DNA of 43,077 nt, from positions 1 to 43,077 of the forward strand of contig JAIVFU010000059.1 in assembly GCA_020829485.1 (NCBI GenBank), in the 5' to 3' direction. The notes under the pieces were generated by a model. The model ran no database searches. It was not told the origin of the DNA and worked only from the letters and a program-made list of their open reading frames with translations. Made by a program: the position numbers and the translations under genes. Position 1 is the stretch's first letter. The number at the start of each line of letters is the position of its first letter. Positions 42,201 through 43,077 of this stretch are shown here, piece after piece. This DNA is from Nostoc sp. CHAB 5834 (GTDB taxonomy: Bacteria; Cyanobacteriota; Cyanobacteriia; Cyanobacteriales; Nostocaceae).

Positions 42201-42633
42201 TCTGCAAAGCTAAAGTCTTAGAAGCTTCACGGTTTTGCTCAACTTTCTGAAGTAATTCCGAATCTTGTTTGAGAATATCCTGAAAGCTATCTATGTAAGC
42301 AGCCTGACTAACTAGTAGCACACAGTTTTCTAAACTTGGCTCTTTGTTGGTTGCATCAATAATGAACTTTAGTATAGTAACAGCGATGGGTGCAAAAGGA
42401 ATTATTTCTTTGGTAATTTGACCGAGAGGAGAATTAAATACATCTAATAATGACGAAATTTGTTCTACATAAGGTTTGAGGTTTTGAACATTGGGTTTTT
42501 GCTCTTTAATGGCTTTTGCCAAATCAAGGACGGCTTTAGCAGCTTCGGCTCCAGTCTTTGTTACCTCTACGCCTTGTCCCCAGTTTAAATCCGGGATGTT
42601 TCGCCAAAACTTCCAGAGTTTCGTCATCGCCAT
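39298..42633 (-). CDS. NACHT-pentapeptide-TPR STAND protein (NLR-like)
   Basis: The 1111-residue protein; GGAGA a few bases before ATG 42633 supports the start. The N-terminal 250 residues are helical, with a hydrophobic stretch at about 73-93 (ITKEIIPFAPIAVTILKFII), and no recognised effector. The NACHT ATPase follows: Walker A GEAGRGKS at 308-315, Walker B FLFFLDGFDEL at 378-388 and TGRP sensor at 421-424. A helical region precedes pentapeptide repeats of A(D/N)L type at about 830-940 (ADLRDADLRSTYFGFADLSN). Two or three TPRs end the chain (about 965-1095, AVTLNPDNKIYQNNRGLARV). STAND proteins oligomerise on sensing a trigger; bacterial NACHT proteins include antiphage defence systems. The pentapeptide and TPR part is the likely sensor. 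The trigger and effector are unknown. Confidence 0.9.
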   Translation of the reverse strand: MAMTKLWKFWRNIPDLNWGQGVEVTKTGAEAAKAVLDLAKAIKEQKPNVQNLKPYVEQISSLLDVFNSPLGQITKEIIPFAPIAVTILKFIIDATNKEPSLENCVLLVSQAAYIDSFQDILKQDSELLQKVEQNREASKTLALQIQKLGEQEFDEREVKKAILYFHESQLAESFNQILQQRLQEAGLDETEAKTLTERVARHTDDKMQDALVEVGEKADKLWKWYSAGGKEKLEKNLNIEDYLEQVIKPKPEQNIFDESDITFRDLYVPLQVKQLDAKEDANVELEAWVKAILNDADPKQKQVLFIQGEAGRGKSVFCRMFADWVRRELHPTFTPILIRLRDLRVLKDNLTDTLENYLQHLDFVTSDSGWLTDKNTRFLFFLDGFDELLLEGRASGGLKEFLEQVEQYQKDRLCHHQFLVTGRPLALQGIERFLSQTKSLKRVELQPMDDSIQQKWLDKWAVAAQVNKSEFEEFLQACPDEVKDKLAREPLLLYLLARMHLDNRLNVQMFAGAEGIKAKIRIYDESIKWVLEKQRDSENQNDNSRLTGFESEDLRQFLTEAALCVVQSGNESARVTMLEARLKDSNNPAAKLIQDARQENSSEKNQQDKLLNNLLTAFYIKPASGNKGGSVEFVHKSFSEFLFAERLLESLVDWTVKVSKRQREEDLVSKAAMDKQIYDLLGYGNLTPAIVEYLMGLLAESLEFQDVERLCRLFQRLEHFYFRWCDGEFIDAEDANLPQMKKKQLKEQLPERENHLGLRQVDLYTGLNVLILLLELHHYAQRKDDLKEKINFHPCGKPNSDEFDSQRLLRIIHYSDCLAVLAFRENLRLFFRDANLWDADLRNADLWDADLRNADLRGVNLSRADLWNTNLRGADLRDADLRSTYFGFADLSNTDLSSANLWGAYFECANLSSANLSSANLTGTDFRDADLRGANLEAVVWNSDTKWFNAKRLHEAVGVSLELAKHPAFAAAVSLSQGISWVREGKIKEAQEAFKQAQIFDPSLRNSAEFWNSICWVGCLYGYAKAVLRFGEKAVTLNPDNKIYQNNRGLARVLTGDLVGALEDFQAAVESGRLDYLDHVKQRRLRWIEALKSGNNPLTPEELEELRQVEG

Positions 42634-42675
42634 AGATTACTCTCCAATAGCATCAATTTGGTAAAAAAGCACCCG

Positions 42676-42825
42676 TATAGCGTTTCTCGTTTGTATGCAA
42701 TAGACTTTGACCTCTCTCCAAACCTCTCTCCTAAAAGGAGAGAGGCTTTGAGTCTTACTCCTCAACGCTAGTAGGGAAGGGGTTGGGGGTTAGGTCTTTA
42801 TTGCACTCAACTGAGAACCGCTATA
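42676..42825. mobile_element. MITE, TATAGCGGTTCTCAGTTG family, copy 2 (inverted)
   Basis: TATAGCGTTTCTCGTTTG at the left and CAACTGAGAACCGCTATA at the right: the reverse complement of the 21579-21725 arrangement, with the same CTCTCTCC/GGAGAGAG interior hairpin. It is 150 bp long with TATA edges. It lies between the promoter side of the NACHT gene and the Uma2 remnant, where it could affect NACHT transcription. Confidence 0.8.
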
Positions 42826-42832
42826 TTACTTA

Positions 42833-42866
42833 ACTCATAGTCAACCAGCTAAAAACTTCTTTAACT
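42833..42866 (-). pseudogene. C-terminal remnant of a third Uma2 gene
   Basis: On the minus strand this reads (V)KEVFSWLTMS then stop, matching VEEVFGWLSLT at the end of the two intact Uma2 proteins. The plus-strand DNA TCAACCAGCTAAAAACTTCT is close to TCAACCAGCCAAAAACTTCT of the intact genes. The remnant stops at the IS1-type element beginning near 42867, which apparently interrupted the gene; the 5' part would lie beyond the window. Confidence 0.65.
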
Positions 42867-43077
42867 GGCGTTGCATAATAAGGTATGAATATAGGGTGCT
42901 AAAACATGAATTGTCCTGAATGTGGCTCTCATCATATCCGTAGGAATGGGATAAAAAGAGGTAAACAGAATCACATCTGCTGTAATTGTCGTCGCCAGTT
43001 TATTCAAGATTATGAGCCATCAAAAACTTATAGCAATGAGATAAAAGAAGAATGTATTCGGATGTATCTCAATGGTA
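42867..43077 (+). mobile_element. IS1-family insertion sequence, left part
   Basis: The element is placed to start at GGCGTTGCATAATAAGGTAT, which resembles the GGnnnTG-type left ends of cyanobacterial IS1 elements. It contains the transposase gene start and continues past the window. The boundary is inferred from the point where Uma2 similarity stops. Confidence 0.6.
42905..43077 (+). CDS. IS1-family transposase N-terminus, partial
   Basis: The partial product MNCPECGSHHIRRNGIKRGK continues with CCNCRRQFIQ, giving a CPxC...CxxC zinc ribbon typical of InsA-type IS1 proteins, then the start of a helix-turn-helix (SNEIKEECIRMYLNG). The gene is open to the edge at 43077. The catalytic domain is outside the window. 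It is inserted within a Uma2 gene copy. Confidence 0.8.

Overview
The window looks like chromosome (or a large plasmid) of a filamentous cyanobacterium. The HIP1 octamer GCGATCGC recurs throughout. Heptanucleotide tandem repeats and many short palindromic repeats or MITEs fill the gaps. Several protein families are ones known mainly from cyanobacteria: DUF928, DUF1822, DUF1400 hydrolases, CHAT-CHASE2 proteins, FHA-type exoproteins and large numbers of Uma2 proteins. No rRNA, tRNA or CRISPR array was recognised.

Layout. 1-459: edge-truncated IS630-type transposase (minus) with an A8 slippery run. 580-11156: mostly housekeeping or secreted single genes (glycerol kinase, a GloVer-repeat exoprotein, a short-form ArgC, an M28 peptidase, a small membrane-anchored protein, a DUF1400 alpha/beta hydrolase, a CPFVP-motif protein), separated by repeat-rich gaps. 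11285-18568: a secretion island. A DDE-less transposase-type HTH gene points left. Three double-glycine-leader polypeptide genes then lead into a C39-peptidase ABC exporter and an HlyD adaptor. The first two polypeptide genes lie in a roughly 1.08-kb tandem duplication whose junction cuts through a copy of the exporter start. Leaders and flanks are conserved while the cores differ. The third core looks like a beta/gamma-crystallin domain.

18933-36166: a CHAT and surface-protein region. It holds a TPR-CHAT protein, then an FHA/TPS exoprotein flanked on both sides by arrays of one 21-bp palindromic repeat. Two paralogous, divergently oriented operons of DUF1822, CHAT-CHASE2 and DUF928 follow, with one sigma-70-like gene heading only the left operon. 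36332-43077: an AI-2E-type permease, a tiny membrane protein, tandem Uma2 genes, a large NACHT-pentapeptide-TPR protein, a MITE, a third Uma2 remnant cut by an IS1-type element, and the window edge.

How genes may work together. The C39 exporter and HlyD should cleave and export the three double-glycine polypeptides, comparable in outline to EbfG/PteB of Synechococcus elongatus. The sigma/DUF1822/CHAT-CHASE2/DUF928 sets have the composition of an envelope-sensing device: a membrane CHASE2 sensor with a cytoplasmic caspase-like domain, an exported DUF928 protein and a dedicated sigma factor. That reading is inference from domain content and gene order.
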